Of a DNA stretch of 64,000 nucleotides, positions 8,549 through 18,247 are shown one piece after another; position 1 is the first letter of the stretch, and the number at the start of each line of letters is the position of its first letter. Under the pieces are notes generated by a model. It was not told the DNA's origin. It saw only the letters and a program-made list of their open reading frames with translations, and ran no database searches. The position numbers and the translations under genes were made by a program. This stretch comes from Prevotella sp. (GTDB lineage Bacteria > Bacteroidota > Bacteroidia > Bacteroidales > Bacteroidaceae): positions 1 through 64,000 of the forward strand of contig JAFSRY010000023.1 of assembly GCA_017445845.1 (NCBI GenBank), in the 5' to 3' direction.

Positions 8549-9580
8549 ATGCTATCCTTCGAATGTGACTATAACAACGGGGCGCATCCACAAGTGTTGC
8601 AGCACCTCATAGAGACCAACAACGAAACGAGTCTCACCTACGGTTTCGACCGATGGAGCGAGTCGGCCCGCGAAAAAATACGCGAAGCCTGCCAGCTGTC
8701 CGATGCCGATATCTATTTCCTGCAAGGCGGCACACAAGCCAATGCCGTCGTCATCGACTCTCTGTTGCGCTCCTACGAAGGCGTGGTGTGTGCCGAAACA
8801 GGACATATCAACGTTCATGAGGCCGGAGCCATCGAGGGCTGCGGACACCGTGTCATCGCCCTACCCGCCCACAACGGCAAGCTGCAGGACAACGACTTGG
8901 AAACGTTCATGCAAGTCTATCTGCACGACGAGAGCCGGGAACATGTGGCACAGCCCGGAATGGTCTACATCACCTTCCCCACAGAAATGGGAACGCTCTA
9001 TACGAAAGAAGAAATCAAAGCACTCTGCGAAACCTGCCGCCGCCACAATCTACCGCTCTTCATCGACGGAGCACGGATGGCCTACGGACTGGCTGCCAGC
9101 GACATCGACCTGCCCTGGCTGGCAGGCCACTGCGATGCCTTCTACATCGGCGGCACCAAGTGCGGAGCACTCTGCGGCGAAGCGGTCGTCTTCACTAACC
9201 ACCACGTCCCCACCCCACGCGGCATCTTCCCGAACATCAAGCGACACGGAGCCCTCGCGGCCAAAGGTCGCCTGGCAGGCATACAGTTCGAAGCACTCTT
9301 CACCGACGGCCTATACCTTGAGCTGGGCCGGCACGCTGTCAGTATGGCTATGAAGGTGAAGCAACTGCTGGCAGAGGCAGGCTTTAATTTCTATATCGAT
9401 TCTCCTACCAATCAGCAATTCGTCATCATCCCCAACAAACGTGCACAAGAATTGAAGCCACTCGTCGACTTCACCCTGTGGGGACCCTACGACGCCGACC
9501 ACATGCTCTGCCGCTTTGTCACCTCATGGGCAACCACCGAAGACGACATCCAACAGCTCCGTAACATCCTGAAAGCCTGA
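8549..9580 (+). CDS. Low-specificity L-threonine aldolase-like PLP enzyme
   Basis: A 343-residue fold-type I PLP enzyme. It has the family's N terminus (FECDYNNGAHPQVLQHL), the PLP stacking and phosphate region (LQGGTQANAVV), the Asp binding the pyridine nitrogen (LFIDGARMAYG) and the Schiff-base Lys at about 204 in FYIGGTKCGALCGEAVV. Threonine aldolases cleave L-threonine or allo-threonine to glycine and acetaldehyde; related beta-eliminating lyases cannot be excluded. It follows the acyl-CoA synthetase gene by 32 A-rich bases and is the last plus-strand gene before a palindromic element. Confidence 0.85.
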   Translation: MLSFECDYNNGAHPQVLQHLIETNNETSLTYGFDRWSESAREKIREACQLSDADIYFLQGGTQANAVVIDSLLRSYEGVVCAETGHINVHEAGAIEGCGHRVIALPAHNGKLQDNDLETFMQVYLHDESREHVAQPGMVYITFPTEMGTLYTKEEIKALCETCRRHNLPLFIDGARMAYGLAASDIDLPWLAGHCDAFYIGGTKCGALCGEAVVFTNHHVPTPRGIFPNIKRHGALAAKGRLAGIQFEALFTDGLYLELGRHAVSMAMKVKQLLAEAGFNFYIDSPTNQQFVIIPNKRAQELKPLVDFTLWGPYDADHMLCRFVTSWATTEDDIQQLRNILKA

Positions 9581-9643
9581 CAGTTCTATGAAATTGGCAA
9601 GCCGCAGCTAAGAGATGAAACTGCGGAGCCTAAGACTTCGAAG

Positions 9644-9730
9644 TATTATCACACATTGGAAAGGGTGTTATCAAGCACTGATCATCCTATTATCTGTGCT
9701 TGATAACACCCTTTCCAATGTGTGATAATA
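9644..9730. repeat. 35-bp perfect inverted repeat between convergent genes
   Basis: Arms 9644-9678 and 9696-9730 are exact reverse complements around a 17-base loop. The element sits between the 3' ends of the threonine aldolase-like gene (+) and the DUF3472 gene (-). The segment around its right end (9721-9750) closely resembles 21120-21150, so the two belong to one repeat family. It could serve as a bidirectional terminator, but there is no clean T-run. Confidence 0.75.
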
Positions 9731-9762
9731 GTGTCAACAAATAGAGACACTTTTCACGAGGC

Positions 9763-12700
9763 TTACTTTTCTATGATTTTTTTGCCTTTGACGACATAGA
9801 CGTTCCTATGATGGCTGTCGGTCTGAGGACGTCCCTGAAGGTCGTAAACCTTTGCTGTCTTATTGCCTTGTGCATTTGCAACCTTGCCGCTAATGCCCGT
9901 AAACACCTGACTGAAGGTCAGTTGCGTCAGACCTTCGGCCACATCCCCAGCTGCGATGTAGATGGTGTTGGCAGGGATTGTCGTCATGACATTGGGCGTC
10001 ATCACAGCTTTTCCTTCTTCGCCCGTGGCAAGCAGGAATACCTGATTGCGGGCCATCGACTCGGTAAGAAACGTACCACGGAAGAGGTTTACGTCGTCAG
10101 AAATCTCACCATCAAGCTCTCCCTTGCCGACGGAAATAGTCATCATTCCGTTGGAGGCCCCATTGACGAGGGCTGCTGTTCCGGCAGGAATTGTTGCCGG
10201 AGCCGCCAGTTCTTGAGTTGTGATGACACCGTTTTCATCGACCGACCGGGCCGTATAGGCTTTCACATTGGCCGGAAGGGTGGCATGGAAGGCTGCATGG
10301 AAAGGCATGAGGGCAGTGTTGTCGAAGTTGAGGGTAAGGTTTCTTACGGGTTCAAGGAACCACTGGGCGTTGACAGAGGTGACAGCACCCGACTTCAGCG
10401 TCGACGAACTGGCTGAGAGACCCGTGGTAGAGGTCTTGGCTCCCCGGAGTGTGAAGTGGCATCCGCCGAGGTCGACAAGGTAGACCGTAGCGGCTTCATC
10501 GCCGATAAGGATATTCTGACTTGAGTTGCCCGTGATGGCCGTGATGGCGTTGCCCTGAGTGCTGACTTTGTATCCGTCGCCGTCGGCATCGAAGCTCCAT
10601 AACTGTCCAAAGTCAGCATCGGCTGCGGCTTTCACGGTGAGCGTCTTGGCATTGTCAGCAGTCAGATAGGGGCGGTTCTGATAGTTTCTACCGGCCGAAC
10701 GCACACGATAGAGGGTGGTGGCAGGTTCGAAAGGAACACGCTCGACACTGTTCAGAAGCTTTGAAAGGTCGTCGTAACTGAGGGTCGACTCATCGTAGGC
10801 CTGCTGCAACTGAGCCAGCTGATCGGCATCGGCTACGCTTCCGACCACGCCGGCTGGCAGGTCGAGTATCTGATGAATCTCATTGAGAAGCTCAACATAT
10901 TTGGCTGAGTTCTCTGTCTTCTCAATAATCTCATTGATGAAGGCGTCGTCGGGTTGCATCGTTATATTGTCGAACAACTCGAAGACGGTGCTGCTCGATT
11001 GCGAGCGGGACTTGCCAACGGGAGCCGTTGCCGAACTGGGGGTTATTGAAAGGTAGTTGCCGTTCTGCTTGAAGGTGAAGCCGTTGGAAACCTTCGCAAT
11101 CTCCAGCGGTATGGCCACTTCGTTGAGCAACGTCGGCTTGTCGAGGTCGAGGAACTTGTGGAGCCCGATGTTATAGAGATAATAATCCGTTCCCCGGTCG
11201 CGGCGGATGATGACCCAGTTGGCATTCGTATCTGTGACGGGAACGATTTCCTTGCTCTCCTCGGTGGCATTACGAGAGGTAGAGCCTGCCACACGAAGTG
11301 TCTTCACACCGTCGGTTTCCGTACCCATGACAATGCCTCCGCCCGAGGCATTGCTGAGTTGATAGGCACGGTAGGAACCGATGTTTTCCATGCGGAGCAC
11401 CGAACTATACTTCAGCGGCAGGCAGTTGTCGGCAAGGTCGGTGAGTGCTTTGCGCCACTGGTCTGTTGACGTATTCTCATCAGCATAGAGTGCCTTCAGT
11501 TCCTGAAGGTCTTCCGAGCGGTAGCCATTGAACTGGTCAGCCCCATTGAGTTTTTCTTCAGCCAGCTTGCGCATACCCTCAATGGTAGGATCGCTATTGA
11601 GACGCTGTAAGATGACAGAGCCTTCATTGTGGCGGATGGCTTCCTCAACGCGTCGGTGCATACGGCTGAGGTCGATGGTGTCGACACAACTTTGGTCGGT
11701 TGCCAGGGGGATGGTATAGGTACGGTTCACGCCGTCGTGTTCCTTGAAGTATCCTCCGGCCGACATGTAGAAAGTGGTCTGCTCTTCATCGTAGACACCG
11801 AAGTCCATGTCGACACGACGGTCACGAAGGTCGGAACGGAGTCGGTTCGGGTCGTAATAATATCCGCTGGTCGTACGGTTGCAGTTGTACCATTTGTTCG
11901 ATGCGATGGAGTGCAGATAACAGTTGCGGAACAGGGCGCGGCGCTCGTATTGTCCGGCTGTCGGCACCCAGTTTTCGAGGAAGGCTCCCCATGTGTCGAC
12001 ATAATTGCCCGTGCCACTCTTACGGAGCGTAGCCTGATAGGTCCACTCATCCTCATCAGCCATCTTATACCAAAGAGACACCAGCGTATTGTTATAGACA
12101 ATGGTCTTCGGGTTGCCGTTCTCGTCTTCAATGTCCACCGTGATGTCCTCGGGACGGCAGGTGAAGAGCATCTGCACCCATTTGCCGGGCTGCCACCAGT
12201 CGCCTTCGCCCTTCATGGCCTGTATGCCGGTGCCTTCGTTGCCAAACCGGTTGAACTTGACCTTCGGATGCTTGTCAATGCCACCCGAACGCAGATAGTC
12301 GGGAAGATAGGGAGTCTTGTCGACATCGCCGTTGTCCCACATGGAGAAGATGACATTATGCCAGAAGTTCTTGAAATAGTTGCGGGGAGTGATACTCTGG
12401 TTCAGGCACGACTGAATACCGAGATAGCCCCCCAGAAGGTTCATGGTAGAGATGTAGGAGTTGATACTCTCATAGTCTTCGGGCGCCTGCACCTCAAGGT
12501 AGACACAGTCGAACGATGCGCCCGTGGGAGCCTCTTCGTTCGTCGTGCGCCAAGAATTGAGATAGGTGGCAAGGGCACTATAGATGCGAGGGGTGCAGAT
12601 GACTTTCTTCGATTCACGCTGGAAGAGCAGATACTCGAAACGTCCCAGTGCCTCATCGCCCTCATCGCTGATGAACTCCAGACGGTACCATCCGTCGCGC

Positions 12701-13152
12701 TCAATCTCTATATCGGACATACATTCAATGGTTCGCTTGGTGCCCGGCTCTGTTATGTTGATATCCCAACTCCTGAGTGTCTTCTGCTCAAGCGGGTCGC
12801 TCAATTTGGCATGGATGGTTGCGGTCTTGCCCGATTTCGTGGAAATCAGCATGTCGGCACGACAGTGGCCCTCTGGAATGTGCAGATAGTAGGCCAAAGT
12901 GCGGGTCTTCGACGGCCATGAGATGTAATAGACCCACTCGTACTCACCATAACGGTTGCTGGGTCTTTTCTTCAGCTTGCCATTCTTGGCATACTCGGGA
13001 CGGTCGGTGTTCTCGACAAAGTTGTTTCCCAAGTCTTCTATGCAAACATTAGCGGCGTAGATAGTGTCGCGCACCTCCTGATAAGACTGTGCATTGGCAC
13101 CGATGACAAATGCCACTGTCATCAAAACTGTTAGAATAATTGACTTTCGCAT
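9763..13152 (-). CDS. Large secreted DUF3472-domain protein
   Basis: A 1129-residue exported protein with a signal peptide (cut after ANAQ, residue 22). The first part contains DUF5077/DUF3472-type sequence (YISWPSKTRTLAYYLHIPEG; GEGDWWQPGKWVQMLFTCRP), regions expected to bind carbohydrate. The second half has helical linkers and beta domains of unknown type. It ends with a short tail (VYDLQGRPQ...KGKKIIEK) shared with six other secreted proteins of this window, probably a surface-sorting or anchoring signal. No catalytic residues can be assigned. Converges with the threonine aldolase-like gene across a 35-bp inverted repeat. Confidence 0.7.
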   Translation of the reverse strand: MRKSIILTVLMTVAFVIGANAQSYQEVRDTIYAANVCIEDLGNNFVENTDRPEYAKNGKLKKRPSNRYGEYEWVYYISWPSKTRTLAYYLHIPEGHCRADMLISTKSGKTATIHAKLSDPLEQKTLRSWDINITEPGTKRTIECMSDIEIERDGWYRLEFISDEGDEALGRFEYLLFQRESKKVICTPRIYSALATYLNSWRTTNEEAPTGASFDCVYLEVQAPEDYESINSYISTMNLLGGYLGIQSCLNQSITPRNYFKNFWHNVIFSMWDNGDVDKTPYLPDYLRSGGIDKHPKVKFNRFGNEGTGIQAMKGEGDWWQPGKWVQMLFTCRPEDITVDIEDENGNPKTIVYNNTLVSLWYKMADEDEWTYQATLRKSGTGNYVDTWGAFLENWVPTAGQYERRALFRNCYLHSIASNKWYNCNRTTSGYYYDPNRLRSDLRDRRVDMDFGVYDEEQTTFYMSAGGYFKEHDGVNRTYTIPLATDQSCVDTIDLSRMHRRVEEAIRHNEGSVILQRLNSDPTIEGMRKLAEEKLNGADQFNGYRSEDLQELKALYADENTSTDQWRKALTDLADNCLPLKYSSVLRMENIGSYRAYQLSNASGGGIVMGTETDGVKTLRVAGSTSRNATEESKEIVPVTDTNANWVIIRRDRGTDYYLYNIGLHKFLDLDKPTLLNEVAIPLEIAKVSNGFTFKQNGNYLSITPSSATAPVGKSRSQSSSTVFELFDNITMQPDDAFINEIIEKTENSAKYVELLNEIHQILDLPAGVVGSVADADQLAQLQQAYDESTLSYDDLSKLLNSVERVPFEPATTLYRVRSAGRNYQNRPYLTADNAKTLTVKAAADADFGQLWSFDADGDGYKVSTQGNAITAITGNSSQNILIGDEAATVYLVDLGGCHFTLRGAKTSTTGLSASSSTLKSGAVTSVNAQWFLEPVRNLTLNFDNTALMPFHAAFHATLPANVKAYTARSVDENGVITTQELAAPATIPAGTAALVNGASNGMMTISVGKGELDGEISDDVNLFRGTFLTESMARNQVFLLATGEEGKAVMTPNVMTTIPANTIYIAAGDVAEGLTQLTFSQVFTGISGKVANAQGNKTAKVYDLQGRPQTDSHHRNVYVVKGKKIIEK

Positions 13153-13206
13153 GGTTAGTTGTTTTTTAAGGATTTATTTTTAGGCTTTATTCTTATTTTT
13201 CAACCG

Positions 13207-13986
13207 TCAGATTGTAATTTCACGCGCCAACAGACTTTCCAGTTCTTCGGCAGAAAGGCGCAGATGGAACTCTCCCTTGGCTGCAACGCTGATGCGGCCG
13301 GTCTCTTCGCTCACGACAATAGCAATGGCATCGCTACCCTGAGAGATGCCCATGGCGGCACGATGACGCAACCCGAGTTCTTTAGGAATGTCGAGGTCGT
13401 GACTCACGGGAAGGATACATCCCGCTGCCTTGATGCGTTTCTTCGAAATGACCATTGCGCCGTCGTGAAGGGGCGAGTTCTTAAAAAAGATGTTTTCGAT
13501 GAGACGCTGCGATATCTTCGCGTCAATGTTCTCGCCTGTGTCGACAATGTCATCGAGGGCAATGGCCCGCTCGATGACGATGAGTGCGCCGACTTTATCT
13601 TTTCCCATACTCATGCAGGCCATGACGATGGGCATGATGGTCTCCTTGTCTTCTTGTGGTTCTCCCCGATGATGTCCCAATGTAAAAAGCCGGGTAAGGG
13701 AGCGGAACCGCTGATGGGCTCCCAACGAATAGAGGAACTTTCGGATTTCTTCCTGAAAGAGAATGATAAGTCCGATGACTCCGACACTTACCAATTTATC
13801 CATGATGCTGCCCAGCAGGCGCATCTCCAGAATCTGACTGACAAAGAGCCAGACAAGGATGAACACCATGATGCCGATAAAGACATTGAGCGAACGGCTT
13901 TCTTTCATCAGTCGATAGATATAGTAGAGCATCATCGCGACCAACAATATATCTATCAGGTCTTTTATTCCAATTTCAAAAGGCAT
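13207..13986 (-). CDS. cdaA: Diadenylate cyclase CdaA
   Basis: A 259-residue membrane enzyme that joins two ATP molecules into cyclic di-AMP. Residues 1-85 contain about three transmembrane helices; the DAC domain follows, with the catalytic DGA motif (FFKNSPLHDGAMVISKKR) and RHRAA (LGLRHRAAMGISQGSDAI). Length and layout match CdaA (DacA) and not the DNA-scanning DisA. It lies 34 bases after folP on the same strand, an arrangement frequent in Bacteroidota. The cyclic dinucleotide often controls potassium uptake and wall homeostasis; trkA/trkH and murF are in this window, but a link is inference. Confidence 0.93.
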   Translation of the reverse strand: MPFEIGIKDLIDILLVAMMLYYIYRLMKESRSLNVFIGIMVFILVWLFVSQILEMRLLGSIMDKLVSVGVIGLIILFQEEIRKFLYSLGAHQRFRSLTRLFTLGHHRGEPQEDKETIMPIVMACMSMGKDKVGALIVIERAIALDDIVDTGENIDAKISQRLIENIFFKNSPLHDGAMVISKKRIKAAGCILPVSHDLDIPKELGLRHRAAMGISQGSDAIAIVVSEETGRISVAAKGEFHLRLSAEELESLLAREITI

Positions 13987-14020
13987 TATTTCGTATTGAC
14001 AATATTACTTTCATTATTCA

Positions 14021-14854
14021 TCAGCTGTTGGCTACTTTCTCAAAGAGCGTCACCGTCTCGACGGCCTGACGTACATCATGGACCCTGAGTAGTCGGGCAC
14101 CGGCTTGCAAGGCCATGACATGAAGGGCCGTCGTACCGTTTAAAGCGTCTTGCGGCGTTGAGTCGAACAGCCGATAGATCATGCTTTTCCGAGACACTCC
14201 TACAAGGATAGGCTGCCTGAGGGCTTGCAACTCTGACAATGCCGCCATCACACGATAGTTTTCATCCAATGTTTTTCCGAAGCCGAAGCCAGGATCGACG
14301 ATGACATCGCTCACGCCTAACGAATGCAACTCCTGCAGTTCACGGCAGAAAGCCAGCAGCATCTTTTCCATCGCAGGCTGTACAGACATTAATATATAGG
14401 GCACATGCAGGTCGGCCACTACATCGAACATGCGTTCTTCTTCATGGATAGGTGTATTGACGATGCCCGTCTGACCACCTTCTGAGACATCGTTGATGAT
14501 GTCGGCACCCCATTCTTCTATGCATCGGCGTGCCACCCGGGGGCGAAAGGTATCGACCGAGACGGCCACTTGCGGTTGCTCACGCCGAACGATGCGCAAA
14601 GCCCGCTCAAGTCTTTCGGATTCCTCTGCTTCCGTCACTTCCTGGGCACCAGGTCTTGTCGAGAAAGCTCCGACATCAATAATAGTGCCGCCTTCCTCAA
14701 CAATCTGATTGGCACGACGGGCTATCTCATGCTCCGCCATCACCCGACTGCCCTCAAAGAAGGAGTCGGGCGTAGCATTCAGTATTCCCATGACGACGGG
14801 CTTGTCCAAGCTCATCAGCCGGCCTCTGACATTGATGGTCTGCATCATTTGCAT
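14021..14854 (-). CDS. folP: Dihydropteroate synthase
   Basis: A 278-residue TIM-barrel enzyme that condenses 4-aminobenzoate with 6-hydroxymethyl-dihydropterin pyrophosphate in folate synthesis. Motifs: VMGILNATPDSFFEGSRV, GGTIIDVGAFSTRPGAQEV, NDVSEGGQTG, DPGFGFGKTLDENY, GVSRKSMI and the closing RVHDV. The start at 14854 has a clear Shine-Dalgarno (AGAGGTG) and lies downstream of a TATATTTG promoter element; a longer frame to 14911 would begin upstream of that promoter. First gene of a unit with cdaA. Confidence 0.95.
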   Translation of the reverse strand: MQMMQTINVRGRLMSLDKPVVMGILNATPDSFFEGSRVMAEHEIARRANQIVEEGGTIIDVGAFSTRPGAQEVTEAEESERLERALRIVRREQPQVAVSVDTFRPRVARRCIEEWGADIINDVSEGGQTGIVNTPIHEEERMFDVVADLHVPYILMSVQPAMEKMLLAFCRELQELHSLGVSDVIVDPGFGFGKTLDENYRVMAALSELQALRQPILVGVSRKSMIYRLFDSTPQDALNGTTALHVMALQAGARLLRVHDVRQAVETVTLFEKVANS

Positions 14855-14888
14855 CGTGTCACCTCTGGTAACAGTTTCTATTCGCGTG

Positions 14889-14896
14889 CAAATATA
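14889..14896 (-). promoter_or_regulatory. -7 element of folP-cdaA
   Basis: TATATTTG on the minus strand, about 35 bases before the chosen folP start. It supports the shorter folP reading frame. Confidence 0.5.
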
Positions 14897-14992
14897 GTCA
14901 TATTTTTCCAAAGTGCATTATTTTTTATGAGGAAAAAGACTATAAGGTTGAAAAAAAACTTTCCTATAGACGATATTGGCATTCGTCGTTCT

Positions 14993-16822
14993 TCACTCAC
15001 CGGAAGAAGGGAACGTCTTGAGCGAAAGAATGCGATAGGCCGACTCCTGACAAGGCTCGTCACATAGAGCCAGTGGTGTCTGGCGGTCTTGGTTGGGTGT
15101 CTGTCGGTCGGGAAGGTTACGATAGGCTCCAGTTCGAAGACTCAGCCGTTCCATCGACTTCACGCTGTGCATCAACGGACAAGCCGACCGGTTGACGGTG
15201 GCATAGCCCGATGCCGTATCTGCCGAAACATCAATATAGAAAGGCCTTCCAATGGTATAGCTTCCCACGTTTATTCTATGTCCATCTTCATATTGAGCCT
15301 CGATGATACCCTTATGCAGAGTCAGGCTTAAGGCTCTTGTGCCGTGACGGTCGGTCAGGTCCACTTCAAAGGCTTCGTCCTGTTCCTGTTCTACAACCAT
15401 ATAAAGGCTCAGGCGCGGACAGGCGGTCTCCTCAAAGACTCGGATGACGCGGGCATAGTCGTAGCGGTCGCCGTCCTTCATCCAAAGGCCTTCACCGTTA
15501 TCACCGATGTAGACCGGCGCCCACTGCGACCGATAGACATTCCAATCGGGAACCGGCGACTGAGAAGGTAGTTTCGTCAGGTCATCATGAACGGGTCCGT
15601 CCCAAGTCGTCCTGACGGGCAGGGGCACCCGGCTGACCCAGATGTCTTCCTTGTTCACACTGTAAGTGAGCCACATATTATAATCCTCTGGCTGCTGTTC
15701 GCCTTCAGTAATACCTCTGACGTAACAAGGTCCGAAGTCTTTGTTGATGCCAAAGAAACGACGCGGAGGCACTTCCCCATGGACGATGCCGAGAGAATCG
15801 AAGGTGATGCCATCGTCGCTGGTGATGATGATGAGCGGATAGCGATAGGGCTGTGTCTCAATGGGATTATAGCTGATGGCATAGCGTCCGTCCCGGGTGC
15901 GTTGTCCCCATTGTTTACCGCCAGCCATAATGAGAGTCGGACATCTTACGGGTGCCGACCATGAGGCTCCCTCATCATCGCTCAGGGCAGCATACGACCA
16001 CTTCCATAATGCCACCGTCTTTCCGTCCTTCCGATGATAGTAGTTGGTTGCCTGAACCGTATTCACAGAGTCTTTCAGCGTATAGAAACCGTCGAGTCCG
16101 CGGTCTTCGTCAAGCCACTGTAACGTCTTCAGACGATCTTTCAGCAAGGCATCGCAAGCCTCACGAAACCCTTTGTCTTTCGATTTCGTATAGAAAGGCA
16201 AAGACGTATTGCTCTCGTTCCACGATGTATGGGAAGAATAACGTATGAAATAGATGGGTCCCATGGTACCGTTGGCCTTTATCTCCCTGACCACCCTGCC
16301 GATGCCACCTTTTCCGAAGGGATCGCCAGAATGGCCATAGAAGCCCAACAGCAACAGCCGGCCGTTAGGGGCGGTATAGAAACCCATACGCTGATGCATC
16401 ATATAGCCGGTGTAGCCTTCCGGCGGTGTTATGCCCTTGGGAGGTTCATATGCCGGGAAAGCCACGACAGGCCGGTTCCATGTGCGACCGTCTTCCGATG
16501 TCGCCAGCAACGACATTCCCGGCGGTTCATGTTCGTCAGCGGGACTGGTGAGGTATTCAAGATAAAACTTTCCGTTCCAATAAGTCAGGTTGGGCGCGTG
16601 GTTATAGGTAAAGCCAGTACCTTCGGCCCATTCCGGATGCGTCCGATTGGCTCTGAGCACTTGTATATTCTCGGTTCCTATGGCATAACGGAAGCCTCCT
16701 TCATGAAGTCTCGGATTACAAATCTCGCCACCCACATAGGCTACGGGTTCTGAGGAGTTTCCAGTCTGTGCGGCTACTTCTACAGCGGCAGCCAACAATG
16801 AAACGATTAGCAGTTTTTTCAT
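14993..16822 (-). CDS. Secreted sialidase-like beta-propeller protein
   Basis: A 609-residue exported protein; signal peptide MKKLLIVSLLAAAVEVAAQ. The body has repeated propeller-type signatures with Asp-box-like turns (ATSEDGRTWNRPVV; ALSDDEGASWSAPVR; TSDDGITFDSLG), as in sialidases and related exo-glycosidases or polysaccharide lyases. The C-terminal third resembles a concanavalin-like beta domain. The exact sialidase triad of Arg residues was not traceable, so the substrate is unknown; rhamnosidase-type propellers are an alternative. The ATG at 16822 gives a normal signal peptide; a longer start adds eight residues lying inside the promoter leader. It is divergent from murF. Confidence 0.65.
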   Translation of the reverse strand: MKKLLIVSLLAAAVEVAAQTGNSSEPVAYVGGEICNPRLHEGGFRYAIGTENIQVLRANRTHPEWAEGTGFTYNHAPNLTYWNGKFYLEYLTSPADEHEPPGMSLLATSEDGRTWNRPVVAFPAYEPPKGITPPEGYTGYMMHQRMGFYTAPNGRLLLLGFYGHSGDPFGKGGIGRVVREIKANGTMGPIYFIRYSSHTSWNESNTSLPFYTKSKDKGFREACDALLKDRLKTLQWLDEDRGLDGFYTLKDSVNTVQATNYYHRKDGKTVALWKWSYAALSDDEGASWSAPVRCPTLIMAGGKQWGQRTRDGRYAISYNPIETQPYRYPLIIITSDDGITFDSLGIVHGEVPPRRFFGINKDFGPCYVRGITEGEQQPEDYNMWLTYSVNKEDIWVSRVPLPVRTTWDGPVHDDLTKLPSQSPVPDWNVYRSQWAPVYIGDNGEGLWMKDGDRYDYARVIRVFEETACPRLSLYMVVEQEQDEAFEVDLTDRHGTRALSLTLHKGIIEAQYEDGHRINVGSYTIGRPFYIDVSADTASGYATVNRSACPLMHSVKSMERLSLRTGAYRNLPDRQTPNQDRQTPLALCDEPCQESAYRILSLKTFPSSGE

Positions 16823-16843
16823 CACATTTTTTATATTTATATG

Positions 16844-16851
16844 CAAAGGTA
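16844..16851 (-). promoter_or_regulatory. -7 element of the sialidase-like gene
   Basis: TACCTTTG on the minus strand, about 20 bases upstream of the start at 16822. Together with the murF promoter it forms a divergent promoter region. Confidence 0.55.
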
Positions 16852-16880
16852 ATTAAAAAAATGAAATAATAAAGAGGCAT

Positions 16881-16913
16881 TTTGCTTTTTTTGAAAGTTT
16901 ATCGTTATTTTTG
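16881..16913 (+). promoter_or_regulatory. murF promoter
   Basis: TTTG at 16881-16884 and TATTTTTG at 16906-16913 with a 21-base spacer; the murF ATG follows 24 bases later. Confidence 0.6.
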
Positions 16914-16937
16914 CATTCCCAAAGAAATTAGAATAAG

Positions 16938-18206
16938 ATGGATATCAAAGAGCTTTACCAATTATTTAAGGCACACCCCTGTATCACTACCGACAGCCGC
17001 AACTGTCCGCAAGGAAGCATCTTCCTGGCTTTGAAGGGAACCTCCTTCAACGGAAACCTCTTTGCCGGGGATGCCCTGAAAAAAGGTTGCAGCTATGCCA
17101 TCGTGGAAGAAGATGAAACTCCCGATGAGAATGACTCATTCATAAAAGTTGCCGACACCCTTCAGACTTTCAAGGACCTCGCCCGCGAACACCGCCGACA
17201 GTTCAGCATTCCCGTCATTGCCATCACCGGCACGAACGGAAAGACCACGACGAAGGAACTGGTGGCGGCTGTCTTGCGCGAGAAATATAATGTGTTGGCA
17301 ACCGAAGGAAACTTCAACAACGACGTGGGTGTTCCAAAGACACTCTTCCGCTTGCAACCTGAGCATGAGATTGCTGTCATTGAGATGGGTGCCAGCCATC
17401 CCGGCGACATCAAGACACTGGTCGAAACCGTCGAACCCACCTATGGTCTCATCACGAATGTCGGGCGGGCCCATCTTGAAGGCTTTGGTTCTTTCGAAGG
17501 TGTCAAGAAGACGAAGGGCGAGCTCTACGACTTCCTTTCCACGAACAACGGCACCGTCTTCCTCAACGGCAGCGATGAAGACTTGAAGGAAATGGCCCGT
17601 CAACGCAACGTCAGCGCATGTATTCCCTATACCGAAGGACATGTGCTCAGATGCGACCCCTTCCTTGTCTTCGAATGGGAAGGCCACACCATCCATACCC
17701 ACCTCATCGGCAGCTATAACCTTCCGAATGCCCTTGCCGCCGCCACCGTCGGCCTTCATTTCGGAGTCAACATCGGGAAGATTGTCCATGCCCTTGAGAA
17801 CTATACCCCGACCAACAACCGTTCACAGTTTCTGAGAACCTCACACAACAGTCTCATCGTCGATGCCTATAATGCCAACCCTACATCCATGCGAACAGCC
17901 CTTGAGAGCTTTGCCGGCATGGAGGCCCGCAACAAGATGGCCATCTTAGGCGACATGCGCGAACTGGGTCCTGCCAGTAGGGAGGAACACCAGAAGATTG
18001 TCGACTTCATCGAAGCTCGTCAGGACAGCCTCGGCGAAGTATGGCTCGTCGGCGAAGAGTTTGGAAAGACACGAACCGCCCTGCACCGTTTTGCCACGAC
18101 AGAAGACGTCACAAAGCAGTTGCAGGCCCAATGTCCCCATGGCAGGACCATCCTCATCAAAGGCAGCAACGGCATGAAACTCTATGAACTGCCGAAACTG
18201 CTTTAA
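16938..18206 (+). CDS. murF: UDP-MurNAc-tripeptide:D-Ala-D-Ala ligase MurF
   Basis: A 422-residue Mur ligase that adds D-Ala-D-Ala to the cytoplasmic peptidoglycan precursor using ATP. The N-terminal domain recognises the nucleotide (TDSRNCPQGSIFLALKG); the central domain carries the P-loop ITGTNGKTTTKELV near residue 97 and EMGASHPGDI; the C-terminal domain contains DAYNANPTSMRTALESF and LGDMRELG. It stands outside any dcw cluster here. It is followed after 41 bases by a secreted protein gene that may share its transcript. Confidence 0.95.
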   Translation: MDIKELYQLFKAHPCITTDSRNCPQGSIFLALKGTSFNGNLFAGDALKKGCSYAIVEEDETPDENDSFIKVADTLQTFKDLAREHRRQFSIPVIAITGTNGKTTTKELVAAVLREKYNVLATEGNFNNDVGVPKTLFRLQPEHEIAVIEMGASHPGDIKTLVETVEPTYGLITNVGRAHLEGFGSFEGVKKTKGELYDFLSTNNGTVFLNGSDEDLKEMARQRNVSACIPYTEGHVLRCDPFLVFEWEGHTIHTHLIGSYNLPNALAAATVGLHFGVNIGKIVHALENYTPTNNRSQFLRTSHNSLIVDAYNANPTSMRTALESFAGMEARNKMAILGDMRELGPASREEHQKIVDFIEARQDSLGEVWLVGEEFGKTRTALHRFATTEDVTKQLQAQCPHGRTILIKGSNGMKLYELPKLL

Positions 18207-18247
18207 AGAGAGAACGACTGATTGTTATTACTTTATACAAGAAAGAG

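Noticed and set aside
11629..12921. 430-codon plus-strand frame opposite the DUF3472 gene
   Set aside because: It mirrors a gene with signal peptide, family motifs and C-terminal tail; its own translation has no signal, domain or plausible neighbours.
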